A stretch of 64,000 nucleotides of DNA. Origin: an uncultured Bacteroidales bacterium. Its GTDB lineage: Bacteria; Bacteroidota; Bacteroidia; Bacteroidales; Paludibacteraceae. The stretch is taken from positions 84,428 through 148,427 of the forward strand of contig CACWZZ010000005.1 of the NCBI GenBank assembly GCA_902765485.1, in the 5' to 3' direction. Shown here piece after piece: positions 17,738-27,329 of this stretch. Numbering within the stretch: position 1 is the stretch's first letter; every line of letters begins with the position of its first letter. A program made the translations under genes and the position numbers. The notes under the pieces were generated by a model that was not told where the DNA came from, did no database searches, and saw only the letters and a program-made list of their open reading frames with translations.

Positions 17738-19066
17738 TTAGCGAACCTGTACACCCTGTGCGTTGTACATCTTGTTGTCGCGAACGATGTAGAGTACACC
17801 GTCAACAACTACTTTGTGAGCCTTCTCGGTCAGAGTAACATTCTCGATACCCTCCTCCGGAGCGCAAGCAGCGAAGTACGTGTCAGCGAGGTCGATAGCA
17901 ATCTTACCATCCTCTGCGCCGTCAGCGAGGTCAGCAGCGTAGAAAGTAGTCTGGGCAAAGCCGATTACTTCGTTGTTCCAGTCGCCAGTGGTCTTATCCA
18001 AGAACTTGAACTCATCGATGTTCTTAGCGTGAATAGTAACTGCGCCGTTTACTACTTCTACCGGCTTAGCAATATCCCAACCGCAAGCCTCGAAACCGCC
18101 TACGATAGCCAGAACAGCCTCACCGCAAACAGGAGCGTTTGCTACGGTAATAGCGTAGTCAAACTCTTTCTCCTCGATTTCGATAGGTTTCTCGCAGTTG
18201 TTCCATGAATACTTAGTAGGATCGCCAAGGTCGAACTCAAGGTCGGTCTCTGCTCCAAGTACCAAGTTTGCGCCTCCGTTGTAAGCATTCCATGCATCCT
18301 CTTCAGCGTTATATTCTTTGAGCTCGTTGGTCCAGTTTTTACCCCACTCCTCAGCGGAACGGAATTTGAACTCAGAACCCTCAGCAGCTTTGAAGCTGAT
18401 CTCGAATACAGCACCCGGGAGGTTGGCCTGCTGACGTTCAGCGGTCTTCAGCTCGTTCATGGTCAGAGCCTCTTGTGCCCAACCGTTGAAACCACCGGAG
18501 ATAGCAGGAACTACATAGTCCTCGTCGTTGCAGTCCGGAGAAATGAAGGTAACGTTGTACACATGATAAACAGCGGTACAAGGATTATTCTTCCAGCTCT
18601 TTACATCAATTACAACGATACCCGGTTGGATATTCTTGATATCCACCTCAGTACCATTATTACCGGGGAGCAACTCCGCATTACCACGAATCAGTTCTGC
18701 ATCCGGGCCAAGTTGGTAATCCCAGTTGAACAGACCGCTGCCGTCCAATTGGATAGGCTTAGCCTGTACACCACCATGTTCTGCATCTGCGGGATCCGTT
18801 GCATCTTCCCAAGAAACGACATACCAGCCCTCGAAGCCATCTACAGCAACGAAGTCAAGCAGAGTAGCGTGATCGGCAGCATTGGGCCAACCTGCATAGG
18901 TACCATTGAGGACGATACCGTTGCAGGCACTCTCGTTGTAGATACACATCGTGTAGGTCTTGGTTGCATACGATGCCAAGTCAGCATCGGACGGAACTAC
19001 CTCACGACTTGCAAACGTAGCAACGCTAAACAGAGCGGCTGCTACAAAAGCGAATAACTTTTTCAT
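17738..19066 (-). CDS. Secreted SusE/SusF-like protein of the SusC/D locus
   Basis: 442 residues with a signal peptide (MKKLFAFVAAALFSVATFAS). No single recognised domain, but repeated segments of the kind GGFNGWAQ / VGGFEACGWDI / EFKFRSAEEWGKNW look like the starch-binding modules of SusE/SusF, which hold glycans at the cell surface. It lacks a lipobox Cys. The C-terminus (HKVVVDGVLYIVRDN ... YNAQGVQVR) is the tail motif shared with two other exported proteins here. It is the last gene of the susC-susD operon, with 79 nt between. Confidence 0.75.
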   Translation of the reverse strand: MKKLFAFVAAALFSVATFASREVVPSDADLASYATKTYTMCIYNESACNGIVLNGTYAGWPNAADHATLLDFVAVDGFEGWYVVSWEDATDPADAEHGGVQAKPIQLDGSGLFNWDYQLGPDAELIRGNAELLPGNNGTEVDIKNIQPGIVVIDVKSWKNNPCTAVYHVYNVTFISPDCNDEDYVVPAISGGFNGWAQEALTMNELKTAERQQANLPGAVFEISFKAAEGSEFKFRSAEEWGKNWTNELKEYNAEEDAWNAYNGGANLVLGAETDLEFDLGDPTKYSWNNCEKPIEIEEKEFDYAITVANAPVCGEAVLAIVGGFEACGWDIAKPVEVVNGAVTIHAKNIDEFKFLDKTTGDWNNEVIGFAQTTFYAADLADGAEDGKIAIDLADTYFAACAPEEGIENVTLTEKAHKVVVDGVLYIVRDNKMYNAQGVQVR

Positions 19067-19069
19067 AAT

Positions 19070-19132
19070 TCTGTTAATTTAATTAGTTAATAAAGTTAGT
19101 TAATAAAGTTAGTTAATATATTTGGTTAACAA
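19070..19132 (-). repeat. GTTAATAAAGTTA 14-nt tandem repeat
   Basis: About four copies of TTAGTTAATAAAG in the leader between the susD stop and the SusE-like start. Confidence 0.8.
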
Positions 19133-19145
19133 ACCATTTATTCTA

Positions 19146-20867
19146 TTAGTAACCTATTTCTTCGTTGAGACCTTTCAGGTTCTCATTAGCGGTAACATCT
19201 TTGGCAGGAATCGGATATACATTGTATTTCGCATCCTTGCCTGCTTTATGTCCTTCCCAAACCATCGTTGAGTTCGGACCTGCGAATTGTCCGAAACGGA
19301 TCAAGTCGGTACGGCGGCGTCCTTCGCACCAGAACTCTTTTGCCCACTCAACCAACAGCGCATCCTCATCCAAGGTAGTAAGCTCCGGTGCATTGGCACG
19401 GCGGCGCAAGCAGTTGACAGCCTCTACCGCGGGAGCCATTTCTCCTGTACGGAAGCAAGCCTCTGCGTAGGTCAAGTAAGCCTCTGCGAGACGGAACAAA
19501 GGAATATCGGTATCGGGCCACTGCGGTTCGCCTACAGGCGAAGCCCAGATCCACGGAGCTTCTACGATAGAGTCATTTCCTTGGGAATCCTTCAGAGTGG
19601 TGGTCTCGGAGGTCGAGTACACACCTGTGAATTTAAGAACCGACCAAGAAGCATAGAAATCGGCTGCTTCATTTCCGGTCAAAGACATCTTCTTTCCTGC
19701 GGTGGTCTTGGAAGCCATGATTGCACGGTCATCACCGAGAGCAACCGGCATCTGGTACTCATTCAGAGAGATAGAGGAAGCTTTGTTTTTGTCCACCCAG
19801 TAATATACGAATTCAGGCGAAGAGCGGAAACACGACCATGTATCCGTCGAGCCGAAAGGCACATAGTTCGCATCGCGAACGGCGCTGACGAGGAAGCGTG
19901 AACCGCCCCAGTTCTGGGAATGGATAGCATCCTGATAGATCATGAAGATCGCCTCATCCTGTGCTCCGTTGTTATCATTATCTCCCATAAAGAGCTGCTG
20001 GTAAGCCGAGTAGTACACATGATCAGCGGTACGCTCCTTAGCCAGATCAATCGCAGCCTTTGTGGATTTGTCATAGCCATGCAGTTTGTAGGAACTATCC
20101 ATCAGTTTCTTAGCATACTGCTTTGCATCCGCATAGCGTGCCTGACCATCGCGAGCGCCGAGTGCGGACTCATTATATACCTCAGCGTTGAGGTACAGAC
20201 GCATCAGCAGAAACCAAGCGCAAGCCTGATCAACACGGTATTTGTTGGTTCTCTGTCCCGCCTGAATAATATGCGGATCGGAAGCCAGTTCCAGACATTC
20301 CGTCTCCAGCCAAGCGAACAAGTCTTGACGCGTAGTCGGCATCGGTTTGTTCGGCGAAACGGTCAGCGAGAACGGCACGCGATAGAACATATCCAAGAGA
20401 TAATAGAAGTTGATCGCACGCAACATACGTACTTCTGCGCGTTGCGCCAATGTCTCGTCGTCCGTATATTCGGTAGTCTTATCCAAGAACGAATTGCAGA
20501 GGGTGATATCGAAGTTGAGGCGTGAATAGAGTCCATAAACCAAGTCGTTGCTGGAACTCCATGTCTGGGTACGAATATCCGCCAGACCTACATCATTCCA
20601 TATCCACCAACCTTCGTCCGTACAGAATTCATTCAGTTCCCAAAACATACGATAGAAGGAAGAAGTACCCTCATCAATGCCATCTACGTCTCCGTTGCCG
20701 TCCGGTCCTTTTTGTCCGGTAACACCAAAGGTAGCGTAGCATTTAGCGAACACAGCATCTTTATTAAATTTCGTGTCTGTGTTGGGGTCCAGCGGCGTTC
20801 TATCGAGCGAACACGCTGTCATTCCTATACCTAATAAGGCAGCAAAGAATATTTTAGTGTATTTCAT
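19146..20867 (-). CDS. SusD/RagB-family nutrient-binding lipoprotein
   Basis: 573 residues. Lipobox GMTAC at residues 15-19 followed by SLDRTPLDPNTD. Typical SusD features are an early helical TPR scaffold (LVYGLYSRLNFDITLCNSFLDK, AEVRMLRAINFYYLLDMFYRVPF) and a C-terminal RAN...ELT / EFWCEGRRRTDLIRFGQF block. It caps the SusC barrel and binds glycan at the outer membrane. Directly downstream of susC with a 44-nt gap. Confidence 0.95.
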   Translation of the reverse strand: MKYTKIFFAALLGIGMTACSLDRTPLDPNTDTKFNKDAVFAKCYATFGVTGQKGPDGNGDVDGIDEGTSSFYRMFWELNEFCTDEGWWIWNDVGLADIRTQTWSSSNDLVYGLYSRLNFDITLCNSFLDKTTEYTDDETLAQRAEVRMLRAINFYYLLDMFYRVPFSLTVSPNKPMPTTRQDLFAWLETECLELASDPHIIQAGQRTNKYRVDQACAWFLLMRLYLNAEVYNESALGARDGQARYADAKQYAKKLMDSSYKLHGYDKSTKAAIDLAKERTADHVYYSAYQQLFMGDNDNNGAQDEAIFMIYQDAIHSQNWGGSRFLVSAVRDANYVPFGSTDTWSCFRSSPEFVYYWVDKNKASSISLNEYQMPVALGDDRAIMASKTTAGKKMSLTGNEAADFYASWSVLKFTGVYSTSETTTLKDSQGNDSIVEAPWIWASPVGEPQWPDTDIPLFRLAEAYLTYAEACFRTGEMAPAVEAVNCLRRRANAPELTTLDEDALLVEWAKEFWCEGRRRTDLIRFGQFAGPNSTMVWEGHKAGKDAKYNVYPIPAKDVTANENLKGLNEEIGY

Positions 20868-20911
20868 AACGCTATTATATTTTTAAGTTTCTTATTTTAT
20901 TAATCCTCTTA

Positions 20912-23900
20912 TTAGAACTGGAGGCTGATACCCATAACGGTAGTCATGCTACGCGGATAGATGTTATTGTCAATACCTCCGCCGACCTCCGGGTCGAGTC
21001 CTTTGTATTTAGAGAAGACGCACGGGTTGGATACAGTAACGTACGCACGTCCCTGAACTTTCGTCTTGTTGAAACTATAACCGAGCGTGATATTGTCAAT
21101 ACGGAGGAAAGATGCTTTCTCTACAAAGAAGTCCGAAGCATACCAGTTGGAGTTCTTCACCAAAGCACCTTTGGAGTCCGTTCCCACTTCGTAAGCTTGG
21201 GTTGCATCGTTCCAAACGTACGTGCGGATATCATCGCTACGCATGTTGTCTCCATAATAGCAGCTGAAAGCAGAAGTCAGGACAGAGTGGTAACCGCCAT
21301 TCTGATTCTGGTAAACTTTATCTGCTTCTACCCATTGCAGGTTGCCAGCCAAGACATCATTGTACACATAGTTTCCGATATTCGAACGGAGCGTGATACC
21401 CAAGTCAAAGCCATAGAATTGGAACTTGGTCTGCAGACCCATTGTAACAGGAGCAGCAGGGTTGTGGTAGATGTACTTATCGTTATCGTTGATCTGGCCA
21501 TCCTTGTTGCGGTCCACGAAATAATGACGAGTTACACCTTGATCATCGGTCATCGTCTTGGTCTCATAAACGAGGAAGGAATAAGCGGCTTCACCTACTT
21601 TATGCGCCTGGATGGTATTACCGGTACCGGAGCTGATACCTCCGGTCGGAACGAAGTAGTCCGGATCGTCGGAGAGCAGCTGGGTGATCTTGTTCTGGTT
21701 CCAAGCTACGTTGTAGCCCAAGTCCCATTTGAAGTTCTTCGTATCCACGAGCACTGCATTGATAGCAAACTCCACACCTTGGTTGTAGAGGCTACCGATG
21801 TTACCGAGCATCTGGTTCTTGAAGTTCGAACCGGCAGAAACATTGACGGTACTCAAGAGGTCTTTGGTACGACGATGATAGTAGTCGATATTACCATTGA
21901 TACGGTTGTTGAGGAAGGCGAAGTCAATACCGATATTGCTGGTATATGTTTTCTCCCAAGTCAGGTCGGTGTTATAGACGCCCGGACGGCTGGTATAATA
22001 TACCGCGTTGCCGTTTGCATCTCTACCGGCGAAGAGAGGATTGTCCTCGCCACCATCCAGAACGGGGTAATACGCGTGGTCTTGCGACGTAGCATAAGTC
22101 GGCAGGTAGTAGTAGTCCACACCCAAGTTCTGCTGACCGGTGATACCATAACCGATACGGAGTTTGAGGTCATTGATGGCATTCACGTCTTTGAGGAAGG
22201 TCTCTTTGATCTTCCAACCGAGCGCTACAGAGGGGAAGAGTCCCCAGCGTGCGTTCTGTCCTTTCGAGTTATATTTAGCGAAACGCGAGGAAGCATCCGC
22301 ACGGAAGGTAGCGGTAACGAGGACTTGGTCCCAACCATTCCAGTTGATACGTCCATAGACAGACTGGAGGGCATTATCCGTGATATAGGTATTGGTATAT
22401 CTGTTATAGGGTTTTCCTGCCAATTCAGGATCCTTATTCGTGGTCTGGTAGAAACCGGAACCATCGCTCTGCGTTTTACGGTAGAAATACTGGTTCTCAT
22501 AACCGACCATGACATCGAAATGCTGTCTCTCCTCTTCCCAGTCGTGTCCGTATTGCGCATAAGCGGAGAACTGGAGGTTATACTTGCTCATATCGCTCCA
22601 GCCGTTCCAACCGAAATAGTGGTTGTCATAGCTGTATACCGGTAAAATAGTAGTCTGTTTACCGTAGGAGTAGTCTGCGCCGAAGTTCGCATGGATATGC
22701 AGATCTTCGAAGCCGTGAATCTTGTAGTCCGCCTCGATATTTCCGACGAACGAACCTGCGTGTGCACGGTCATTCTTGTGTGCCAAAGCAGCAGCCGGGT
22801 TGCCGGTAGTCTGTGAGTTTTTGGTATAGGGCCATGCGTCATCGTTGTATCCGGAAGGAGAAACGATACGCTGGTAGTATCCGTCGAACCAGTTATCGAG
22901 CACGTTCTGGGGTACGAGGACATCTCCGTTGGCGTTAACCGCTCCACCTCTAACAGGCATAGTAGGATCCATCGAGAGAGCCGCGCCTACTACGGAAGCA
23001 GGATAGCGGTTGTAGATGTACATACCTTTGGTATTGATATTGAAAGCGAGGTGATTGTCCAAGAAGGACGGGCTGAGGTTCAAGGAAGCTGTAACACGCT
23101 GCATCTGCGAAGTCTTGATAGCTCCGTTTTGGAGGGTATAGCCCACGGAAGCACGATACGGCATGTCCACGATATTGTTCTTCACGCCACCCATAATCGA
23201 GATATTATGGTCGGTAGAGATCGTAGTACGGTAGATTTGGTCTTGCCAATCGGTACTTGCTGTTCCTAAGGAATTGGTTTTCTCTTCGTTATGACCCAGA
23301 GCGGTAGCGTATCCGCGGAGTTGGTCCGCGGTCAGCACTTGGGTGCGATTAGTGAGTGTACCGATAGACATGTTACCGGCGTAGCTTACTTTGGGTTTGC
23401 TGCCTTTTGCACCTTTCTTGGTAGTAATAAGGATGACACCATTGGAAGCACGGCTACCATAGATAGCGGTAGCGGAAGCGTCCTTGAGGACGGTGAAGCT
23501 CTCGATATCGTTCGGGTTAACCATAGAAAGCGGGTTCGATACACCTTGGATACCATTCTCATCCATTGCGAGTCCATCGATGACGATCAACGGGCTGTTG
23601 GAAGCGTTCAGAGAAGCACCACCACGAATCGTGATTGCTCCGGCTCCACCCGGCGTACCATCCGCAGCGACTACGTTCACACCGGCAATCTTACCTTGGA
23701 GCATGTCTTGAGCGTTGGTCGTCAGACCTTTGTTCATATCATCGGGTTTGATCGCAGTAACAGAACCGGTGGCGTCACCTTTCTTCACTACACCATAACC
23801 AACGACTACGACTTCCTCCAGCAACTCGGAGTCTTCTCCCATCCGTACACTCATGTTCGGCGCAGCCTCGAGTTCCTGGGTTTTATAGCCCATATAGGAG

Positions 23901-24127
23901 ATAGAGAGTTTAGCTCCGGCTTTTACATTCAGTGTGAAGTTACCATCAAAGTCGGTGATGGTACCATTGGTAGTGCCGATCTCCAAGATAGAAGCACCAA
24001 TAATGGGTTCTCCGTTCGCAGCATCTGTAACTGTACCGCTGGCAGTTACTTGCGCAAAAGCTGACATTCCCAACACGAGGAAACACGAGATCAGCAGCGC
24101 GCGCAGATTGAATATATTGTTTTTCAT
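20912..24127 (-). CDS. SusC/RagA-family TonB-linked outer-membrane receptor
   Basis: 1071 residues. Signal peptide (to about residue 25), carboxypeptidase-D-like domain (about 27-105, VTDAANGEPIIGASIL ... TDFDGNFTLNV), the SusC motif LEEVVVVGYG (~108-117), plug domain (GKIAGVNVV ... IRGGASLNASNSPLIVIDG ... ASATAIYGSRASNGVILITTKKG) and a beta-barrel to the C-terminal SLQF. Imports oligosaccharides with SusD. The substrate is not determinable; the MFS sugar transporter upstream and the galactose operon opposite suggest a simple hexose-containing glycan. Confidence 0.96.
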   Translation of the reverse strand: MKNNIFNLRALLISCFLVLGMSAFAQVTASGTVTDAANGEPIIGASILEIGTTNGTITDFDGNFTLNVKAGAKLSISYMGYKTQELEAAPNMSVRMGEDSELLEEVVVVGYGVVKKGDATGSVTAIKPDDMNKGLTTNAQDMLQGKIAGVNVVAADGTPGGAGAITIRGGASLNASNSPLIVIDGLAMDENGIQGVSNPLSMVNPNDIESFTVLKDASATAIYGSRASNGVILITTKKGAKGSKPKVSYAGNMSIGTLTNRTQVLTADQLRGYATALGHNEEKTNSLGTASTDWQDQIYRTTISTDHNISIMGGVKNNIVDMPYRASVGYTLQNGAIKTSQMQRVTASLNLSPSFLDNHLAFNINTKGMYIYNRYPASVVGAALSMDPTMPVRGGAVNANGDVLVPQNVLDNWFDGYYQRIVSPSGYNDDAWPYTKNSQTTGNPAAALAHKNDRAHAGSFVGNIEADYKIHGFEDLHIHANFGADYSYGKQTTILPVYSYDNHYFGWNGWSDMSKYNLQFSAYAQYGHDWEEERQHFDVMVGYENQYFYRKTQSDGSGFYQTTNKDPELAGKPYNRYTNTYITDNALQSVYGRINWNGWDQVLVTATFRADASSRFAKYNSKGQNARWGLFPSVALGWKIKETFLKDVNAINDLKLRIGYGITGQQNLGVDYYYLPTYATSQDHAYYPVLDGGEDNPLFAGRDANGNAVYYTSRPGVYNTDLTWEKTYTSNIGIDFAFLNNRINGNIDYYHRRTKDLLSTVNVSAGSNFKNQMLGNIGSLYNQGVEFAINAVLVDTKNFKWDLGYNVAWNQNKITQLLSDDPDYFVPTGGISSGTGNTIQAHKVGEAAYSFLVYETKTMTDDQGVTRHYFVDRNKDGQINDNDKYIYHNPAAPVTMGLQTKFQFYGFDLGITLRSNIGNYVYNDVLAGNLQWVEADKVYQNQNGGYHSVLTSAFSCYYGDNMRSDDIRTYVWNDATQAYEVGTDSKGALVKNSNWYASDFFVEKASFLRIDNITLGYSFNKTKVQGRAYVTVSNPCVFSKYKGLDPEVGGGIDNNIYPRSMTTVMGISLQF

Positions 24128-24133
24128 ATAGTA

Positions 24134-25099
24134 TTATTTTTTCAGGTTATAATAAATCGCGTTGTTCAGCGTAAATGTACTATCCGTACAAGCGGACATT
24201 TGCAAAGTCTCATCTGCATCGGCGTTAAGTCTTTTGCAGATCACCTCAAAAGCGCCATCTTTGACGGTAGCGAGGCTCCAATGGTCAGCCGAATCTGCGA
24301 AGACGCGTGTAGCAGGTTTTTCTGCGATAGTGAATGTGATGATGGTATCATTCTTGGTAGGATCTTGCATTTGCGGCAAGATCAAGGTATCGGATGTAAC
24401 CTCATTCACCTGCTCACCATTCGCCCAGGCAAGCGTTTTTCTATGCGAAGAAGCATCGTCGTAGAAACGGATATACGAGATCTTCTGGGAAGCGATGCCA
24501 ACGGGGATTTGCTCCTCATGTTTGAAGCGTCCGGTAATGGTATCCACGATAATCTTTTTACCCTGACGATGTGTCTCATACCAAGTAGTATCCATGGTCC
24601 AATGGTCCTGCATCACATAGACGGGATCATAAGCCGCCCAATCGGAGTTAGCGATATTGGCAGAAACGGACGAAGCGATGTCAGCGAGTGCAGCCATCTC
24701 CGTCAGTTTCACAGATTCCGACAGCGTAAAGACATTATTCAGATACAGGACATTCAGCACATCGTCTCCAGCGACGAGACGCGCTTTTCTACCCAACTTA
24801 GAATCGGTAAATTCATCCCACACGAACGAATAAGTCTTCGCATCAAACGCAGAGGGGGCACCATCTCCGAAAGAGAAGGTTTTCTTCTCAACCGTATTGT
24901 CTGCATGATTAAAATGGAATTGAATGACATCCATATTGTAGCCATTCACATCCACATGACTGCAATACTCCAAGCCTTGGAAAGTCTCTTCCGAGATATT
25001 CTTCAGCTCGTTTTCGATGTCAATCTCATTCTTTTTACAGCCGGTAAAGGCTGCCATTATAGCCAACGCCATAATTAGAATTGTAGATTTGTTTTTCAT
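24134..25099 (-). CDS. Hypothetical lipoprotein of the SusC/D operon
   Basis: 321 residues. Signal and lipobox AAFTGC (Cys at about residue 21), then mainly beta-type sequence with many short strands (TVEKKTFSFGDGAP, SDTLILPQMQDPTKNDTIITFTIA). It ends 7 nt before susC starts, so it is translated from the same message. Its place before susC is unusual, since binding lipoproteins normally follow susD. No family recognised; a surface glycan-binding role is inferred from position only. Confidence 0.75.
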   Translation of the reverse strand: MKNKSTILIMALAIMAAFTGCKKNEIDIENELKNISEETFQGLEYCSHVDVNGYNMDVIQFHFNHADNTVEKKTFSFGDGAPSAFDAKTYSFVWDEFTDSKLGRKARLVAGDDVLNVLYLNNVFTLSESVKLTEMAALADIASSVSANIANSDWAAYDPVYVMQDHWTMDTTWYETHRQGKKIIVDTITGRFKHEEQIPVGIASQKISYIRFYDDASSHRKTLAWANGEQVNEVTSDTLILPQMQDPTKNDTIITFTIAEKPATRVFADSADHWSLATVKDGAFEVICKRLNADADETLQMSACTDSTFTLNNAIYYNLKK

Positions 25100-25127
25100 A
25101 ATAGATTATTTTGTTTGTTGTTATTTT

Positions 25128-25195
25128 AATAGTAGGGCTAGTCGGACTAGTAGAACTAGAAGAACTAGTTTAACTAGTAGAACTAGGGGGTTGGG
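25128..25195 (-). repeat. ACTAG/GAACTAG word repeat
   Basis: Six CTAG or CTAGT cores at 8-10 nt spacing between the MFS gene and the lipoprotein gene. Similar to 8097-8150. Confidence 0.75.
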
Positions 25196-25197
25196 TG

Positions 25198-26541
25198 TTA
25201 TTCCTTCTCTTTGATGAGGAAGACGGCAGCGGCTCCGAGGAGGAGTAGTACACCGGCAACGACCAGCATACCTGCTTGTACGTGCGCGCATACATATATA
25301 AGGAGTGATCTACCGCAGAGGGCTGCAATGATTTGCGGAATGCAGATCGTGCAGTTGAAAAGCCCGAGGTAGTATCCCATGTTACCGCCCTTGATAGCGT
25401 TGGTGACGATCGTGAAGGGCAGGGCGAGCATAGCAGCCCATGCAGCTCCGATGAGTGCGTAGCTCAGGAAGAGGACGTATTGGTTCGTGACGAACCAGAT
25501 AGAGATAAATCCGATTGCTCCGACAATAAGGGAGATCGCGTACGCACCTTTGTTGCCGGTATGTTTCTCCAAGAACGGAAGTACCATTGCCCAGAGGAGA
25601 GAGCCGATTGCCTGCACAGCAAAGACCACTCCGACCCAGTCGCCGGCGGACTGATATTCCAGCGCAGCGGTGGATGCTTCGTCCCAGCCGAAGCAGTTAA
25701 CAGCTATAGCGCCAATCGAATAGGTCCACATATACATGAAAGCAGCCCAGCAGAAGAACTGAACGAGTCCGACTGTCCAGAAAGCGGAGGGCGCTTCTTT
25801 CAAGAGTTGGATAAAGCCTTTTTCCTCTTTCTTTTCCTCTTTTTTGCTCAGATCAACCCCGTGGAACTCGGCGTACTCCTGCGGGTTGAGCTCCTTGACT
25901 GTAGCGAAGGTATAGAGGCAGCAGAGCACGAGAATCGCCGCTCCTATATAGAAGGACCATTTGACGGAATCGGGGATGACTCCTTCGGGAGCCGTGTTGG
26001 CAATACCGATCCACGTGAAGAAAATCGGGAAGAGGTATCCGGCAAGCGAGCCTGCATTGCAGAGCGCAGACTGGATGGCATAAGCCGTTCCCTTCTGCTC
26101 CTCGTTGACCATATCGCCAACCATCATCTTGAAGGGCTGCATAGCGATATTGATCGAAGTATCGAGGAACATGAGACTGAAGACGCCAAACCACATGGCG
26201 GCGTTCAGCCCAAGGAACGCCGATTGCGCGAAAGTGAAGTTACCTGCGTTCGGAAGCAAGAGCATTACCGCGACAGCTATGAGCGCGCCCACGAGCAGAT
26301 ACGGTTTGCGACGCCCGAGTCGCGTCCACGTGCGATCCGAATATTTGCCCACGAGGGGTTGCACGATCATACCCATGAGCGGGGGAAGGATCCAGAAGAA
26401 GCTCAAGGTATGCGGGTCAGCGCCCAGCGTAGCAAAAATACGGGAAATGTTTGCGCTCTGAAGAGCGTAAGCGATTTGTACTCCGAAAAAACCAAAGCTC
26501 AGATTGAAGAGCTGTGCAAAGGATAAATTCCGTTTCTGCAT
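25198..26541 (-). CDS. MFS sugar transporter (SLC45/GPH-like, maltose-type)
   Basis: About 447 residues with 12 predicted membrane helices. FGVQIAYALQSANISRIFATLGA and the loop GKYSDRTWTRLGRRKPYLLVGA fit sucrose/maltose proton symporters of the SLC45-like group found beside Bacteroidota starch loci. The start was set at 26541 (MQKRNLSFAQLFN), because the upstream in-frame region covers the promoter. First gene of the - strand locus; it would carry the disaccharide across the inner membrane after SusC/D import. Confidence 0.88.
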   Translation of the reverse strand: MQKRNLSFAQLFNLSFGFFGVQIAYALQSANISRIFATLGADPHTLSFFWILPPLMGMIVQPLVGKYSDRTWTRLGRRKPYLLVGALIAVAVMLLLPNAGNFTFAQSAFLGLNAAMWFGVFSLMFLDTSINIAMQPFKMMVGDMVNEEQKGTAYAIQSALCNAGSLAGYLFPIFFTWIGIANTAPEGVIPDSVKWSFYIGAAILVLCCLYTFATVKELNPQEYAEFHGVDLSKKEEKKEEKGFIQLLKEAPSAFWTVGLVQFFCWAAFMYMWTYSIGAIAVNCFGWDEASTAALEYQSAGDWVGVVFAVQAIGSLLWAMVLPFLEKHTGNKGAYAISLIVGAIGFISIWFVTNQYVLFLSYALIGAAWAAMLALPFTIVTNAIKGGNMGYYLGLFNCTICIPQIIAALCGRSLLIYVCAHVQAGMLVVAGVLLLLGAAAVFLIKEKE

Positions 26542-26563
26542 GGTATGTATGTTTAAAATCGGG

Positions 26564-26597
26564 CACAAAGATACTGCTTTTTTTTCGAACATGCAAG
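26564..26597 (-). promoter_or_regulatory. Promoter of the MFS-SusC/D locus
   Basis: - strand TTGCATGTTC, A8, GCAG, TATCTTTG, ~25 nt before the MFS start. No regulator gene (HTCS, ECF sigma or SusR) is adjacent. Confidence 0.8.
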
Positions 26598-26727
26598 AGT
26601 TGGGTGCATTTTTTTGCATTTTTTGAGTTTTTTGGGGGCGGAACGTATCGGAAGATTTCGGTTGAAGAAGGGGAAAATTCCATGTTTAGGGGGGCTGTAG
26701 AGCATAGTGAGATTGTACTGAGGTCCG

Positions 26728-26803
26728 CTTACTAACTAATGAATCACCTACTAATCACCTACTAATCACCTACTAATTACCTACTAATCACCTATAGATG
26801 ACA
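26728..26803 (+). repeat. TACTAATCACC 11-nt tandem repeat
   Basis: Five to six near-perfect copies of CACCTACTAAT in the non-coding region between the MFS promoter and recQ. Confidence 0.9.
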
Positions 26804-26811
26804 GCATACTA

Positions 26812-26850
26812 ACCCCACCTAACCTCCCCCTCAAGGGGAGGAAAGGGAGG
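26812..26850 (+). repeat. C-rich / G-rich palindromic repeat
   Basis: CCCCACCTAACCTCCCC, TCAA, then GGGGAGGAAAGGGAGG: the same plan as 15144-15182. Confidence 0.7.
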
Positions 26851-26859
26851 AAGGGGAAA

Positions 26860-26996
26860 TGCCGACTGGCAGTCGGCGCAATACAAAGAATCTAACGGCG
26901 GCAAAAATGCCACCGAAGGGAACAAAGAGGACGGCAGAGAGGACGGCGAAGCCGTGCCCGATTCAATCGGGCGCAATAGAAGAAAGTCAATAACGG
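26860..26996 (+). repeat. Two related hairpin units with GCGCAATA
   Basis: Unit 1: GCCGACTG/CAGTCGGC stem then GCGCAATA. Unit 2: GCCCGATT/AATCGGGC stem then GCGCAATA. Both are followed by AAGAA and AACGG words. Compensating stem differences suggest that structure matters. Confidence 0.6.
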
Positions 26997-27008
26997 ATTT
27001 TTTATAAG

Positions 27009-27085
27009 TCAAAAATTACCCAAAATTATCCAAAAATTATTTTATAAAATTATTTTATAAAATTATTTTATATTAATTAAATTAA
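27009..27085 (+). repeat. AT-only 13-14 nt tandem repeat
   Basis: Three copies of AAAATTATTTTAT after two diverged ones. No coding potential. Confidence 0.85.
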
Positions 27086-27114
27086 CAACAATTAGCACAA
27101 TTAGCGACAGAGAA

Positions 27115-27250
27115 GAAGAGGAAGGAAGGGAAAGGGGCGAAGAAACAAAAGGGGCGGAGAAACAAAAGGGGCGAAGGAACAAGAGGGGCGAAGGAAGGGA
27201 AAGGGGCGGAGAAACAAAAGGGGCGAAGAAACAAAAGGGGCAAGAAAATG
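27115..27250 (+). repeat. Purine-rich tandem repeat (GAAACAAAAGGGGCG)
   Basis: About eight 16-17 nt units of GGGGCGAAGAAACAAAA and variants, lying immediately upstream of the recQ promoter. There are no unique spacers, so it is not a CRISPR array. Confidence 0.9.
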
Positions 27251-27275
27251 AAAAATACTAAAAATTGCGCAAAAA

Positions 27276-27308
27276 TTTGCATATATCAAAAAATAATTGT
27301 ACTTTTGT
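27276..27308 (+). promoter_or_regulatory. Promoter of the recQ operon
   Basis: TTTGCATATATCA, A-rich spacer, TACTTTTG. The leader to recQ is ~200 nt and repeat-filled. Confidence 0.75.
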
Positions 27309-27329
27309 GGCGATTTTACGAAAAAGACA

